64,000 nt of DNA from Kordiimonas laminariae (GCF_023008165.1 NZ_JAKQZA010000005.1:186001-250000), one strand, 5' to 3'. Positions 42,818-51,759 are shown, counted from the stretch's first letter. A program made the numbers and translations. Notes: generated by a model not told the origin, from the sequence alone.

Positions 42818-45289
42818 GTGGCAGCACGGAAAAAGCCAGCGGCAGGCGCTGCGGCAAAAGCGAAAAAGGCACCGAAAAAAGCGGTAGTGGTCAAAAAGGA
42901 CAAAGCACCTTTATTGCCCCCAGCCTTTATGCTGTTTCTAAAAAGTAGCAGTTGGCGGCTGTTTGGTGCGGCGCTGTTCCTCATTGGAGTGGCGATTGTT
43001 TTGTCGCTAGCGACCTATAATCCAAGTGATCCAAGCATTAATAATCAGACATCAGCAGAAATTACTAACCTCCTTGGAAGTGTTGGGGCCAATATCGCTG
43101 ATGTGTTGATGCAAACGCTGGCACTTATCAGCTATATGCTTGTCCTGCCATTCCTTGTATGGGGTATCAAGGTGATGCGCCTTCGTTGGCTCCCTATGTT
43201 CGCCCTGAACATTGCGATGGTGCCGATTGCGCTTGTTTTATTCGCAATTGCAGCAAGCCCTGTGGCGCCTGATCCCTCATTTACTATTCAAACAGGGTAT
43301 GGTGGTTCACTTGGGCAGCAGTTCTATCAGCTTCTGAATGAAATGTTTGATGGCGTCATAGTGATCCCCGTGTGGGTCTATGGTGTCGTTTTCACTATTA
43401 TCGGGTTGCCGGTTTATGCCTTCTCGCTAGGGCTTAACAAAGCCGAATGGGCAGCTGTTGGGCGGACTATTAAAAATACCAGCGTTTGGATTGGCTCCAA
43501 TATCTGGGCAGGCTTGCGCGCTATTGGCCGGGGACTGGCACTTACGGCACGTGTGATGTTCCGTAATAGTGATACTGCTGAAGATACATACGAAGAATAT
43601 GAACGGATAGAGCCTGCAGCCACGCGCACAGAACGTAAGAAACGTGAAAAAGAGGTAGTAACACCAAAAGCCGAGAAGCGGGTGAAAGCACCAGCTGAGC
43701 CGAAGCGAGGCAGGCGAGAAGCCCGTGAAGCACAGGTAACCCTTGATTTCGGTGATACCGGTGATTTTATGCTCCCTGCTCTTGATCTACTTGCACCTTC
43801 ACCACCACCTGAGAAACTGAACCGTATGAGCGCTGATGCGCTTGAGCAAAATGCTCGTATGCTTGAAGGTGTATTGGAAGACTTTGGTGTTCAGGGTGAA
43901 ATTCAGGATGTGCGCCCAGGCCCTGTGGTAACGCTTTATGAGCTTGAGCCAGCACGCGGTGTGAAATCTGCCCGAGTGATTGGTCTCGCAGACGATATTG
44001 CCCGCTCTATGAGCGCTATTTCCGCTCGTGTGGCGGTGGTACCGGGCCGTAATGCCATTGGTATCGAGCTTCCTAATGCGGACAGGCAGACAGTGTTCCT
44101 CAGGGAACTACTAGCTTCTAAGGATTATGAGGCGACTAAAGCCCGTCTTCCTGTGGTGCTAGGTAAAGATATTGGCGGTGCGCCTGTAGTGGCAGATCTT
44201 GTTTCCATGCCTCACTTGCTTGTTGCGGGTACAACAGGTTCCGGTAAATCGGTTGGTATCAACACCATGATCCTGTCGCTTCTTTACCGTCACAGCCCTG
44301 AAACGCTCCGTTTCATCATGGTTGACCCGAAAATGCTGGAACTTTCCGTTTATGATGGTATCCCGCATCTATTGACCCCAGTAGTGACAGAACCGAAGAA
44401 AGCAGTTGTTGCGCTTAAATGGGCGGTACGCGAAATGGAAGAACGCTACCGCAATATGTCCAAGCTTGGTGTGCGGAACTTGGCAGCGTTTAACAAGCGT
44501 ATTCAGGAAGCCAAAGAAAATGGTGAAGTACTGGCGCGTGAGGTACAAACAGGTTTTGATAAAGAAACTGGCCAACCAATTATGGAAAGCCAGGAGTTTG
44601 ATTTCGAGCCACTACCGTTCATTGTAATCGTGATTGATGAGATGGCTGATCTCATGCTTGTGGCTGGTAAGGATGTGGAAGCTACCGTGCAGCGCCTTGC
44701 CCAGATGGCTCGTGCCGCCGGTATTCACGTTGTGATGGCAACCCAGCGCCCAAGTGTGGACGTAATCACCGGTACCATTAAGGCCAATTTCCCAACCCGG
44801 ATCAGTTTCCAGGTTACTTCGAAGATCGATAGCCGAACTATCCTTGGTGAACAGGGGGCTGAACAGCTTCTTGGAATGGGGGATATGCTCTTTATGGCAG
44901 GCGGCGGCCGTATCCAGCGTGTGCATGGTGCCTTTGTTTCCGACAGTGAAGTAGAAGATATTGTAAATCACCTGAAGAAGCAGGGCGCGCCTGAATATCT
45001 GGATAGCGTGACAGAAGAACCTGAAGAAGGCTTTGACAGTCCGTTCATCCCAGGTCCAGCTCAGTCAGACGAAGATAAAGCCAACAGCCTTTATGATCAG
45101 GCCGTGAATATTGTACTTAGGGACCGTAGGGCCTCAACAAGTTATATTCAGCGCCGCCTGAAAATTGGCTATAATAAAGCCGCAACGCTTATTGAAGAAA
45201 TGGAAGAACAAGGTGTTATCAGTGCACCAAACCATAAGGGGCAGAGAGAAATTCTTGTGCCTGAGCGTGAAGAAGAATTTGGCGGCTAA
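42818..45289 (+). CDS. ftsK: DNA translocase FtsK
   Basis: Septum-linked DNA pump that aligns dif sites. I set the start at GTG 42818, eight bases after AAGGGAG, giving 823 residues; a TTG at 42773 adds 15 residues without support. A Lys/Ala-rich cytoplasmic start precedes four helices (about 35-230). A basic linker with KRVKAPAEPKRGRREAREAQ follows. The motor has LLVAGTTGSGKSVGINTMIL (Walker A) and IVIVIDEMADLM (Walker B), then FPTRISFQVTSKIDSRTIL. The C-terminal winged-helix gamma domain is TSYIQRRLKIGYNKAATLIE. lolA follows 28 bases later. Confidence 0.97.
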   Translation: MAARKKPAAGAAAKAKKAPKKAVVVKKDKAPLLPPAFMLFLKSSSWRLFGAALFLIGVAIVLSLATYNPSDPSINNQTSAEITNLLGSVGANIADVLMQTLALISYMLVLPFLVWGIKVMRLRWLPMFALNIAMVPIALVLFAIAASPVAPDPSFTIQTGYGGSLGQQFYQLLNEMFDGVIVIPVWVYGVVFTIIGLPVYAFSLGLNKAEWAAVGRTIKNTSVWIGSNIWAGLRAIGRGLALTARVMFRNSDTAEDTYEEYERIEPAATRTERKKREKEVVTPKAEKRVKAPAEPKRGRREAREAQVTLDFGDTGDFMLPALDLLAPSPPPEKLNRMSADALEQNARMLEGVLEDFGVQGEIQDVRPGPVVTLYELEPARGVKSARVIGLADDIARSMSAISARVAVVPGRNAIGIELPNADRQTVFLRELLASKDYEATKARLPVVLGKDIGGAPVVADLVSMPHLLVAGTTGSGKSVGINTMILSLLYRHSPETLRFIMVDPKMLELSVYDGIPHLLTPVVTEPKKAVVALKWAVREMEERYRNMSKLGVRNLAAFNKRIQEAKENGEVLAREVQTGFDKETGQPIMESQEFDFEPLPFIVIVIDEMADLMLVAGKDVEATVQRLAQMARAAGIHVVMATQRPSVDVITGTIKANFPTRISFQVTSKIDSRTILGEQGAEQLLGMGDMLFMAGGGRIQRVHGAFVSDSEVEDIVNHLKKQGAPEYLDSVTEEPEEGFDSPFIPGPAQSDEDKANSLYDQAVNIVLRDRRASTSYIQRRLKIGYNKAATLIEEMEEQGVISAPNHKGQREILVPEREEEFGG

Positions 45290-45317
45290 AAAGAAGAACG
45301 ACACGAAGGATAAGCTA

Positions 45318-45992
45318 ATGCTGAAAGCATTGATGTTTGGAGTTATTGCACTGTCTGCTGTGCCCGCCACGGCGCAGGACAACAGCTTGCCGCCACTTAA
45401 GGAAGAAACGGTGGTGGAAGCCCCGACCCTTAAGGCGCTTAAGCTTGTGCAAACCTTTATGGATGAGGTGAAGAGCCTGAAAGCGCATTTTGTACAAATG
45501 GCACCGGGGGGTAACCGTTCAGAAGGTACGCTTTATATGGCGCGGCCCGGTAAAGTACGTTTTGACTATGATGGTGATATCCCGTTTCTTGTAGTAGCGG
45601 ATGGTAAAACCGTAAATTTCATTGATTATGAGATCGGGCAAGTAACCAAATGGCCCGTGAAAGATACACCGCTTAGAGCCCTTCTTGGGGACTCTACTGA
45701 TCTTGCCTCTATCAATGCTCATATTGAATATGAACCATCTGGTATTGAAGGTCTTGTGGCACTTACGGCCCAAGACCCTGATAAGCCGGAGATAGGGCGT
45801 ATCACCGTATATTTTGAAGAAGCTGATGTGCCGGGTGGCCTGAAACTTCTTAGTTGGGGTGTGGTGGATGCTCAAGGCCAACTCACCACTGTTGAGCTAT
45901 CAAAGCAGGAAGCTAATCTACCGATCGCTGATAAGCGCTGGAGTTTTGATGATCCTCGCGGCGTAAACAAACGTCGTAGAAATCGTAGATAG
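45318..45992 (+). CDS. lolA: Outer-membrane lipoprotein carrier protein LolA
   Basis: Periplasmic chaperone moving lipoproteins to the outer membrane. The ATG at 45318 follows GAAGGATAAG; the open frame continues upstream but inside ftsK. A signal peptide ends AVPATAQ. The mature domain has KSLKAHFVQMAPGGNRSEGT, LYMARPGKVRFDYDGDIPFL and VVADGKTVNFIDYEIGQV, the conserved LolA barrel motifs. A basic C-terminus, RGVNKRRRNRR, is unusual. Order ftsK-lolA is common in alphaproteobacteria. 224 residues. Confidence 0.94.
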   Translation: MLKALMFGVIALSAVPATAQDNSLPPLKEETVVEAPTLKALKLVQTFMDEVKSLKAHFVQMAPGGNRSEGTLYMARPGKVRFDYDGDIPFLVVADGKTVNFIDYEIGQVTKWPVKDTPLRALLGDSTDLASINAHIEYEPSGIEGLVALTAQDPDKPEIGRITVYFEEADVPGGLKLLSWGVVDAQGQLTTVELSKQEANLPIADKRWSFDDPRGVNKRRRNRR

Positions 45993-46000
45993 GGTGTGTT

Positions 46001-46537
46001 CTAGAGAGAACAGTGTTCAGAGCTTTTGGGTAAAACGCCTTGGGCTGCAATAACCCAAGCCAATTTTATCTCGGTGCTTACGCGCAGTTTTTCCGCGGCA
46101 TTTTGAAGTTGTTTACAGCTAATGTCGCTGTCTTTTAGAGCAATTAGAAATTCCTGAGTGATAACATCAATTTGTGGGCGGATATCTTTGCCGAGATCAG
46201 GGGCGGTTTCAAACTTGATGTTATTCTCAGCCCATCCTTTTATATAGGATGTTTGCAGTTGTTTAGCGGCTGTAATTTGAGCCTTCAGAGCTCGGCTTGC
46301 TCGTTCCTGAGGAATACCCACAGTCTTTGCTTTTTCCATAATGCGTTTGAAAATAATGGCTTCCCGTTTCTTATCTTCAACAGGCAGTTTATTAACATAT
46401 TTATACTGCGCGACGGCTTTCATTAAATTCAAGCGCTTGGATATTATGTCCGGCATTACTTCGCCGGAAGCAGAGGCATGAGCAGTAGCGGCAACCACTA
46501 GAATACCAAGGAATGCTGTAACCTTTTTAAGAAACAT
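46001..46537 (-). CDS. Exported chorismate mutase (AroQ-gamma type)
   Basis: A 178-residue protein with a signal peptide (cleavage near AHAS, residues 19-22). The mature part matches the secreted AroQ-gamma chorismate mutases. ISKRLNLMKAVAQYKYVNKL is the first catalytic helix with its Arg and Lys, PVEDKKREAII follows, and QERASRALKAQITAAKQLQT precedes SYIKGW. Two cysteines (in DISCKQLQ and SEHCSL) could form the family's stabilising disulfide. It would make prephenate in the periplasm, where no other aromatic enzyme is known here. Its role is unclear. Confidence 0.75.
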   Translation of the reverse strand: MFLKKVTAFLGILVVAATAHASASGEVMPDIISKRLNLMKAVAQYKYVNKLPVEDKKREAIIFKRIMEKAKTVGIPQERASRALKAQITAAKQLQTSYIKGWAENNIKFETAPDLGKDIRPQIDVITQEFLIALKDSDISCKQLQNAAEKLRVSTEIKLAWVIAAQGVLPKSSEHCSL

Positions 46538-46688
46538 AATTTATCCAGTCGTTATAGAAATAGAATTGAATTTCCTGTTGGGAAAATCATATGAGCAACA
46601 AGAATGATTTATAGAAATTATTCTACAATAAAATACAAATTAGGTTACAAACAACAGATATAGTCTGACCGATATATAGGATTGTTCA

Positions 46689-47276
46689 TTGCAAGATATT
46701 GATAGCGACATTGACGAGTTATTTGAAGATTTCCCAAGTCTGAAATCTGTCGCCCCTTTCATTGAAGTAGCCCAGAATGTGCGCTGGTTCAGAAGCGTTG
46801 GTGATCCGCCAAGCGATTATTCCCGCCAGATTGCTCGTGATTATGCAGATTTACTCGGTTTTCCGGAAGCTGATCCTGTGTTTCTGCCAGAATGGGAAGA
46901 TGCAGCGGCTGCCGCTGAAAACCCAGAGCTTAACAGCATGGCATGGGAAGCAGAAGAACAACTCCGCGCTTCTCTAACCACCGATGTGCTTGATGTGATT
47001 GATGAAAACGTACTTGAGATGGTGATGGCTCATGTTGCAAAATCTATCTCAACAGTGATTGAGGAAAGCGCACGGGAAGCGGCAGAATATCTGCGCATTG
47101 ATGATGAAGAGTTTGTGCAGGCAATCTCTGGTGCTGCGGCACAGGCCTGTTATCAGGCAGCGCTTGTAAGTATGGCAAACCCGGAGGATGATCATCCGTT
47201 TGTGAAGCGCTTCCAGTTGTTTGAACAGGGTCACTGGCCTATTACTATCATTGGAAGCAGTTTCCTGATTTTCTAA
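46689..47276 (+). CDS. Conserved acidic protein of unknown function
   Basis: I do not recognise this 195-residue protein. It begins with TTG (46689) seven bases after AGGA. It is markedly acidic at the N-terminus (DIDSDIDELFEDFPSLKS) and has no signal peptide or membrane helix. A mid-region coil rich in Ala and Glu (EWEDAAAAAENPELNSMAWE) and a helical stretch with VIDENVLEMVMAHVAKSIST follow. The C-terminus RFQLFEQGHWPITIIG may be a separate motif. It ends 22 bases before xthA, suggesting cotranscription with DNA repair, but no domain supports a repair role. Confidence 0.65.
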   Translation: MQDIDSDIDELFEDFPSLKSVAPFIEVAQNVRWFRSVGDPPSDYSRQIARDYADLLGFPEADPVFLPEWEDAAAAAENPELNSMAWEAEEQLRASLTTDVLDVIDENVLEMVMAHVAKSISTVIEESAREAAEYLRIDDEEFVQAISGAAAQACYQAALVSMANPEDDHPFVKRFQLFEQGHWPITIIGSSFLIF

Positions 47277-47298
47277 TTTTCAAGCGAAGAGATTTTTT

Positions 47299-48081
47299 AT
47301 GCGGCTCATTACATGGAACATTAACTCGGTTCGCGCACGTCTTGATATCGTGAAGCAGCTTATTGAAGAATATCAGCCAGATGTTCTTTGCCTGCAGGAA
47401 ACCAAGGTGCAGGACCATATGTTCCCTGAAAAATTCTTCGCGGAAAATGGTATGCCACATCTGGCAATCCACGGCCAGAAAAGCCACCACGGCGTGGCGA
47501 TTGCAGCCAAAGGCGAGTTCGCTGATAGTTTCAAGATTGATTGGTGCGAAAAAGGCGATGCCCGCCATGTGGCGATCAAACTGAATGAAGGCCCGACCGT
47601 ACATAATTTCTATGTGCCCGCAGGTGGTGATGAGCCAAACCCTGAAGTGAATGATAAATTCGCCCACAAGCTTGAGTTTCTGGAGGAAATGACAGAGTGG
47701 TCAGCACAGCTTGAAGAGCCAAGTATTCTGGTGGGTGATCTTAATATCGCACCTCTTGAAGAAGATGTATGGGACCATAAAAAGCTGCTTAAGGTGGTGT
47801 CGCACACACCTGTTGAGGTGGAAGCTATGCTGAAGCTGATGGAAGCCCATAGTTGGCATGATGTGATGCGTGAGTTCGTACCAGAAAACGAGAAACTCTA
47901 TAGCTGGTGGTCATACCGCGCGAGGGATTGGTCAAAAGCAGATAAAGGCCGCAGGCTTGATCATGTCTGGACCAGCCCAAGCCTTAAGGGCAAAGCCGTG
48001 AAGATGGAAGTACTCAGAAATGCACGTGGCTGGGAAAAACCATCAGACCATGCACCAGTGCTTGTGGATTTTGAATTATAG
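47299..48081 (+). CDS. xthA: Exodeoxyribonuclease III (AP endonuclease)
   Basis: Base-excision repair nuclease, 260 residues. N-terminal RLITWNINSVRARLDIVKQL and PDVLCLQETKVQD supply the first metal ligands (Asn and Glu). HHGVAIAAKG and LVGDLNIAPLEEDVWD (catalytic Asp-Asn pair) follow. The C-terminal RLDHVWTSPSLKG and PSDHAPVLVDF contain the catalytic Asp and His. A small membrane-protein gene follows six bases later. Confidence 0.97.
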   Translation: MRLITWNINSVRARLDIVKQLIEEYQPDVLCLQETKVQDHMFPEKFFAENGMPHLAIHGQKSHHGVAIAAKGEFADSFKIDWCEKGDARHVAIKLNEGPTVHNFYVPAGGDEPNPEVNDKFAHKLEFLEEMTEWSAQLEEPSILVGDLNIAPLEEDVWDHKKLLKVVSHTPVEVEAMLKLMEAHSWHDVMREFVPENEKLYSWWSYRARDWSKADKGRRLDHVWTSPSLKGKAVKMEVLRNARGWEKPSDHAPVLVDFEL

Positions 48082-48087
48082 AAGCGT

Positions 48088-48414
48088 ATGAAGATAAGGA
48101 AAATACTAGCTAAAACACTGGCGGTTTTTGCCGCCTATTTGGCTATTATTGTTTCTTATATTTCGCTACTGGTGCTGGATGACCCAACTTTCGAACAAGT
48201 CTGGAATGTTACCTACAGGGTTGGATTTCCCGTTAGTTTGATGAGTTCTCTACCCTATATGCTGGTAGATATACTTATGCACCGATTTTTAAGGAAAGAT
48301 TGGGTAAAGGCCTTTACAGGCACGTTTTCCTTTAGTGCAATCCTGCTTGTAGTTTCGTTCTTTATGGGTGGTTATATCTATTTCAATGTGCTGGATATCT
48401 CAGGCCTGATTTAA
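48088..48414 (+). CDS. Small three-helix membrane protein, unknown function
   Basis: A 108-residue protein with hydrophobic segments at about residues 8-29, 45-62 and 78-104, separated by short polar loops (LDDPTFEQVWNVTYRVG and HRFLRKDWVKAF). I do not recognise a family. It starts six bases after xthA and ends just before a terminator, so it is likely the last gene of that unit. Confidence 0.6.
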   Translation: MKIRKILAKTLAVFAAYLAIIVSYISLLVLDDPTFEQVWNVTYRVGFPVSLMSSLPYMLVDILMHRFLRKDWVKAFTGTFSFSAILLVVSFFMGGYIYFNVLDISGLI

Positions 48415-48429
48415 CAGTTTGAGAATACA

Positions 48430-48458
48430 AAAAAGGGCGCTGAAAGCGCCCTCTTCTT
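48430..48458. terminator. Bidirectional terminator between small membrane-protein and response-regulator genes
   Basis: GGGCGC (48435-48440) pairs with GCGCCC (48446-48451) around TGAAA. The minus-strand side has the better T-run, so it mainly serves the response-regulator gene, which ends at 48477. Confidence 0.75.
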
Positions 48459-48476
48459 TAAAACTCTTAAACCTGC

Positions 48477-49172
48477 TTAGTGCGCGAGGCCTTGCAGGCT
48501 ATAGCCACCTGGTTCTGTAACCAAAAGGCGTGCCATACCTGGCTCGCTTTCAATCTTCTGGCGTAGGCGGTAAACGTGCGTTTCAAGTGTGTGTGTTGTC
48601 ACACCGGAATTATAACCCCATACCTCAGCAAGAAGCTCTTCACGGGCAACAGCATTGCCGCCAGCGCGGTATAGGTATTTAAGAATAGATGTTTCTTTTT
48701 CGGTCAGGCGTACTTTTTTGCCAGATGCTTTTTCTTCAAGCATTTTACCAGAAGGACGGAACTGGTAAGGGCCAATATCGAAGGTTGCGTCTTCGCTTTG
48801 CTCATATTGGCGGAAGTGAGCACGGATACGCGCCATCAATACAGTGATGTTGAACGGCTTGGTGATATAGTCGTTTGCACCAGCATCAAGACCAAGCACT
48901 GTATCTGCATCAGATACGTTACCCGTAAGCATCAGGATCGGTACAGAAACGCCGTTTTTGCGAATACGCTTACAAAGCTCACGGCCATCCATATCAGGCA
49001 GGCCAACATCAAGAAGCATCATGTCCACTTGATTGTCTTTAAGGAACTCAAGTGCATCAGCGGCACAACCATGTTGCTCAACAGCAAACTCCTCATAAAG
49101 AGCAAGCTGATCAGCCAAACCCTCACGTAAATCTACGTCATCATCAACAAGGAGAAGTTTTCTTACCGCCAT
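48477..49172 (-). CDS. OmpR/PhoB-family response regulator
   Basis: A 231-residue two-domain regulator. The receiver starts RKLLLVDDDVDLREGL, with the phosphoacceptor Asp55 in MLLDVGLPDMDG, MLTGN (switch Thr) and DYITKPFN (conserved Lys). The C-terminal winged helix has LTEKETSILKYLYRAGGNAV and TTHTLETHVYRLRQKIES. No histidine kinase gene lies nearby, so it is an orphan here. It is a single-gene transcript with its own terminator. The specific regulon cannot be named. Confidence 0.9.
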   Translation of the reverse strand: MAVRKLLLVDDDVDLREGLADQLALYEEFAVEQHGCAADALEFLKDNQVDMMLLDVGLPDMDGRELCKRIRKNGVSVPILMLTGNVSDADTVLGLDAGANDYITKPFNITVLMARIRAHFRQYEQSEDATFDIGPYQFRPSGKMLEEKASGKKVRLTEKETSILKYLYRAGGNAVAREELLAEVWGYNSGVTTHTLETHVYRLRQKIESEPGMARLLVTEPGGYSLQGLAH

Positions 49173-49391
49173 TCGTCTATCCTTCAGTTAAATTCTATTA
49201 TTCTTCATTATAATAGCATGAAGCTCTATTAGTTTTAAATACTCTGGCCTATATAGGCGTTGAATCTAGAAAGTGATATCAACTCCGCTCACATTTGTTT
49301 GAACGGCAAGTTATTACTATATAGTTACGACGTAACATAAAAATGTAAATGCCCTACTGACAATTGAAAAAAATAGCCTATATGTGGGCAC

Positions 49392-50486
49392 ATGAAGACC
49401 TTAGACCATACCCTGTTGAGATTAGAACGTGCAGCTGATGATTTGCGGCGCGGTATCCCTGTTGTCGTAAAAGATGGTGCTCGCGCGCTGTTGGTTTTTC
49501 CTGCGGAAATGGCGAACACGCCAGCTCTTAAGAATTTCGATGATTTGGTATCCGGTAGTTTTGTTATGCTAACAAACAATCGGGCGCTTTCTCTCAAAGT
49601 GGCTGGTAAAGGTTGGGCTGTGGTACGGGTTGCACGTCCAGCCTGGATGACAGCCGAGGATATGACAGCCCTTGCGGACCCTACTCTTGATCTATCCACA
49701 CCGCTGAAAGGCCCGTACAAGCGCCTCGAGCATCCTGACGAAGCGATTGATAAAGCCGCTATTAAAATGGTGAAGTGGGCTCACTTGCTACCAGCCGTTA
49801 TTGCTGCTGAAATTGAAGATGCGGCTGCATTTGCTGAACAGCATGGTTTTTATACTGTGGAAGCGGATGATGTATTGAAGGTGGATTACACACAGGCAAG
49901 CGCCCTTACCCAAGTTGCCTCCGCGCGTGTGCCGCTTGAAGGAGCGGAGAACACAAGGCTTGTTTCCTTCCGTCCTATTGCAGGAGGCATTGAACATATT
50001 GCTATTTTGGTGGGTGAGCCATCCCCATCCGAGCCCGTATTGATGCGTATCCACAGTGAATGTTTCACTGGTGATTTGCTTGCGTCCCTTAAATGCGATT
50101 GTGGTGAGCAGCTTAAAGGCGCCATTAAGGCTATCGCAGAAGCAGGGGGCGGCATTGTGCTTTACCTAGCGCAGGAAGGCCGTGGTATTGGCTTGATCTC
50201 TAAGTTAAAGGCATATGCCCTTCAGGATCAGGGATATGATACGGTGGATGCCAACACCCGCCTAGGCTTTGATGTGGATGAACGTATTTTCGCACCCGCC
50301 GCAGAAATGCTCAAGGCGCTTGGCTTCGAAAGCGTAAGGTTGATGACCAACAACCCCAATAAGGTTGAAGGGCTGGAAAGTTACGGTGTGAAGGTTGCGG
50401 AGCGTGTGGAGCATAAGTTCCCACCAAACCCACATAACGTAAGATATCTTGCCGTTAAGAAGGACCGCACAGGGCATCTTCTTTAA
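49392..50486 (+). CDS. ribA: GTP cyclohydrolase II with degenerate RibB-like N-terminal domain
   Basis: First step of riboflavin synthesis. Residues from about 170 form the cyclohydrolase: LMRIHSECFTGDLLASLKCD contains the zinc cysteines, then LYLAQEGRGIGLISKLKAYA, and TVDANTRLGFDVDER follow. The N-terminal 150 residues (AADDLRRGIPVVVKDGAR...) look like a shortened and altered dihydroxybutanone-phosphate synthase domain without its catalytic motif, a form common in alphaproteobacteria. The stop overlaps the L,D-transpeptidase start (TAATG). No FMN riboswitch was seen upstream. Confidence 0.93.
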   Translation: MKTLDHTLLRLERAADDLRRGIPVVVKDGARALLVFPAEMANTPALKNFDDLVSGSFVMLTNNRALSLKVAGKGWAVVRVARPAWMTAEDMTALADPTLDLSTPLKGPYKRLEHPDEAIDKAAIKMVKWAHLLPAVIAAEIEDAAAFAEQHGFYTVEADDVLKVDYTQASALTQVASARVPLEGAENTRLVSFRPIAGGIEHIAILVGEPSPSEPVLMRIHSECFTGDLLASLKCDCGEQLKGAIKAIAEAGGGIVLYLAQEGRGIGLISKLKAYALQDQGYDTVDANTRLGFDVDERIFAPAAEMLKALGFESVRLMTNNPNKVEGLESYGVKVAERVEHKFPPNPHNVRYLAVKKDRTGHLL

Positions 50487-51004
50487 TGATTTGGCAGGTT
50501 ACAGCATTAGAGCAGGATAGCAGGCAGGGCATGTTGGAAGGCCCTCTTGTTTCTGCCAAATGTGCGTTAGGGAGATCTGGGATTATCCCTGAAGACAGCA
50601 AAGAAGAAGGGGATGGTATGTCGCCTGTTGGCACATATCCGTTCCGCCGTGTTTTTTTCCGCCCCGATAAAATCGAAGAACCCATCACGCTTCTTAATGT
50701 GCAGCCGCTTTCTGCTGACCTTGGTTGGTGTGATGACCCGGAAGATAAAGCTTACAACAAACTGGTACGTCTGCCTTATGGCCCCAGCCATGAAAAGCTG
50801 TGGCGGGATGATGATGTTTACGATGTGATTGTTGAATTGGGCCACAATGATGCACCGCCTGTAGCTGGGAAGGGCAGTGCTATTTTTATGCATATTGCTC
50901 GTGAGGGTTATACACCGACAGAAGGCTGTATAGCGCTGAAACTTGAAGATATGCTTGCGTTTCTCAGGCTGGTTAAGCCTGAGGACCAGATCAAAATTGG
51001 CTGA
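50486..51004 (+). CDS. L,D-transpeptidase (YkuD)-family protein without signal peptide
   Basis: A 172-residue YkuD-fold protein. The catalytic motif is clear: FMHIAREGYTPTEGCIALKL, with the His and the Cys (about position 154) at the right spacing. GMSPVGTYPFRRVFFR and LGHNDAPPVAGKGSAIF are typical upstream elements. It lacks a signal peptide and starts at MIWQVTALEQ, so export is unexplained; such variants occur beside ribA in alphaproteobacteria. It may crosslink or modify peptidoglycan, or act on another peptide. Overlaps ribA by one base and abuts the convergent yggS stop. Confidence 0.82.
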   Translation: MIWQVTALEQDSRQGMLEGPLVSAKCALGRSGIIPEDSKEEGDGMSPVGTYPFRRVFFRPDKIEEPITLLNVQPLSADLGWCDDPEDKAYNKLVRLPYGPSHEKLWRDDDVYDVIVELGHNDAPPVAGKGSAIFMHIAREGYTPTEGCIALKLEDMLAFLRLVKPEDQIKIG

Positions 51005-51697
51005 TTAAGCCCGGGAAGAATAATCCCGTTCTCCGAAAATACTGGTACCTACACGAATATCTGTTGCACCCATGCTGGCGGCTAGTGCGTAATCCTTGCT
51101 CATGCCCATTGATAGCTTTGCAATGCCGTGTTGGCGGCCAAGCTTTCTAAGAAGGGCGAAATGAAGGGATGGGTCATCGCCAACGGGCGGAATACACATC
51201 AGGCCTCTAATCTCAAGACCAAGGGTTTTGCATTCAGCAAGTAAGGCTTCTAGATCTTCCACCATACAGCCGCCTTTTTGCTCTTCTTTGCCGGTGTTTA
51301 CTTGAACATAAATTGGTAGCTGGCGGTTTTGTTTTTCCATTTCGCTCGCTAAAGCACGGGCAAGCTTGATGCGGTCAACGGTCTGGATTTCATCAAACAG
51401 TGCTACAGCATTTGCAGCTTTGTTTGTCTGTAGGCTGCCGATCAGGTGAAGTTCAATACCCTCGTAGTTCGGCTTTAACTCGCCCCAGCGTTCTTCAGCT
51501 TCCTGTACACGGTTCTCTCCGAAGATACGTTGGCCAGCTTCAAGAGCCGCTATAATACGTTCTTGTGGTTGAATTTTAGAGACGGCAATAAGGCGCGGGT
51601 TTGGGTTTGGCATATCAGCATGTTTGCACATTGCTTCAACTTCATCCTTGATGGTTTCAATGTTTGCGGCAATTTGCTCTTTGAGTTTAGTGCTCAT
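51005..51697 (-). CDS. YggS-family pyridoxal phosphate homeostasis protein
   Basis: A 230-residue PLP-binding protein with a single TIM-barrel domain. PLP lysine is in RLIAVSKIQP (about residue 41). GENRVQEAEERWGEL and ELHLIGSLQTNKAANAV are family motifs, and the C-terminal LSMGMSKDYALAASMGATDI and RVGTSIFG bind phosphate. It buffers free PLP in the cytoplasm. It converges on the L,D-transpeptidase gene with no intervening base, and diverges from the ThiE-like gene. Confidence 0.94.
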   Translation of the reverse strand: MSTKLKEQIAANIETIKDEVEAMCKHADMPNPNPRLIAVSKIQPQERIIAALEAGQRIFGENRVQEAEERWGELKPNYEGIELHLIGSLQTNKAANAVALFDEIQTVDRIKLARALASEMEKQNRQLPIYVQVNTGKEEQKGGCMVEDLEALLAECKTLGLEIRGLMCIPPVGDDPSLHFALLRKLGRQHGIAKLSMGMSKDYALAASMGATDIRVGTSIFGERDYSSRA

Positions 51698-51759
51698 TTT
51701 ATTGTCCTTAGCCGTGAAAGCGCATTTTCGTGGCTCATGGTATGTGCTAGGGAAAGAGT

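Noticed and set aside
49173-49391. FMN riboswitch before ribA
   Set aside because: I looked for the conserved FMN element core before ribA and found no such pattern in the 219-base spacer.
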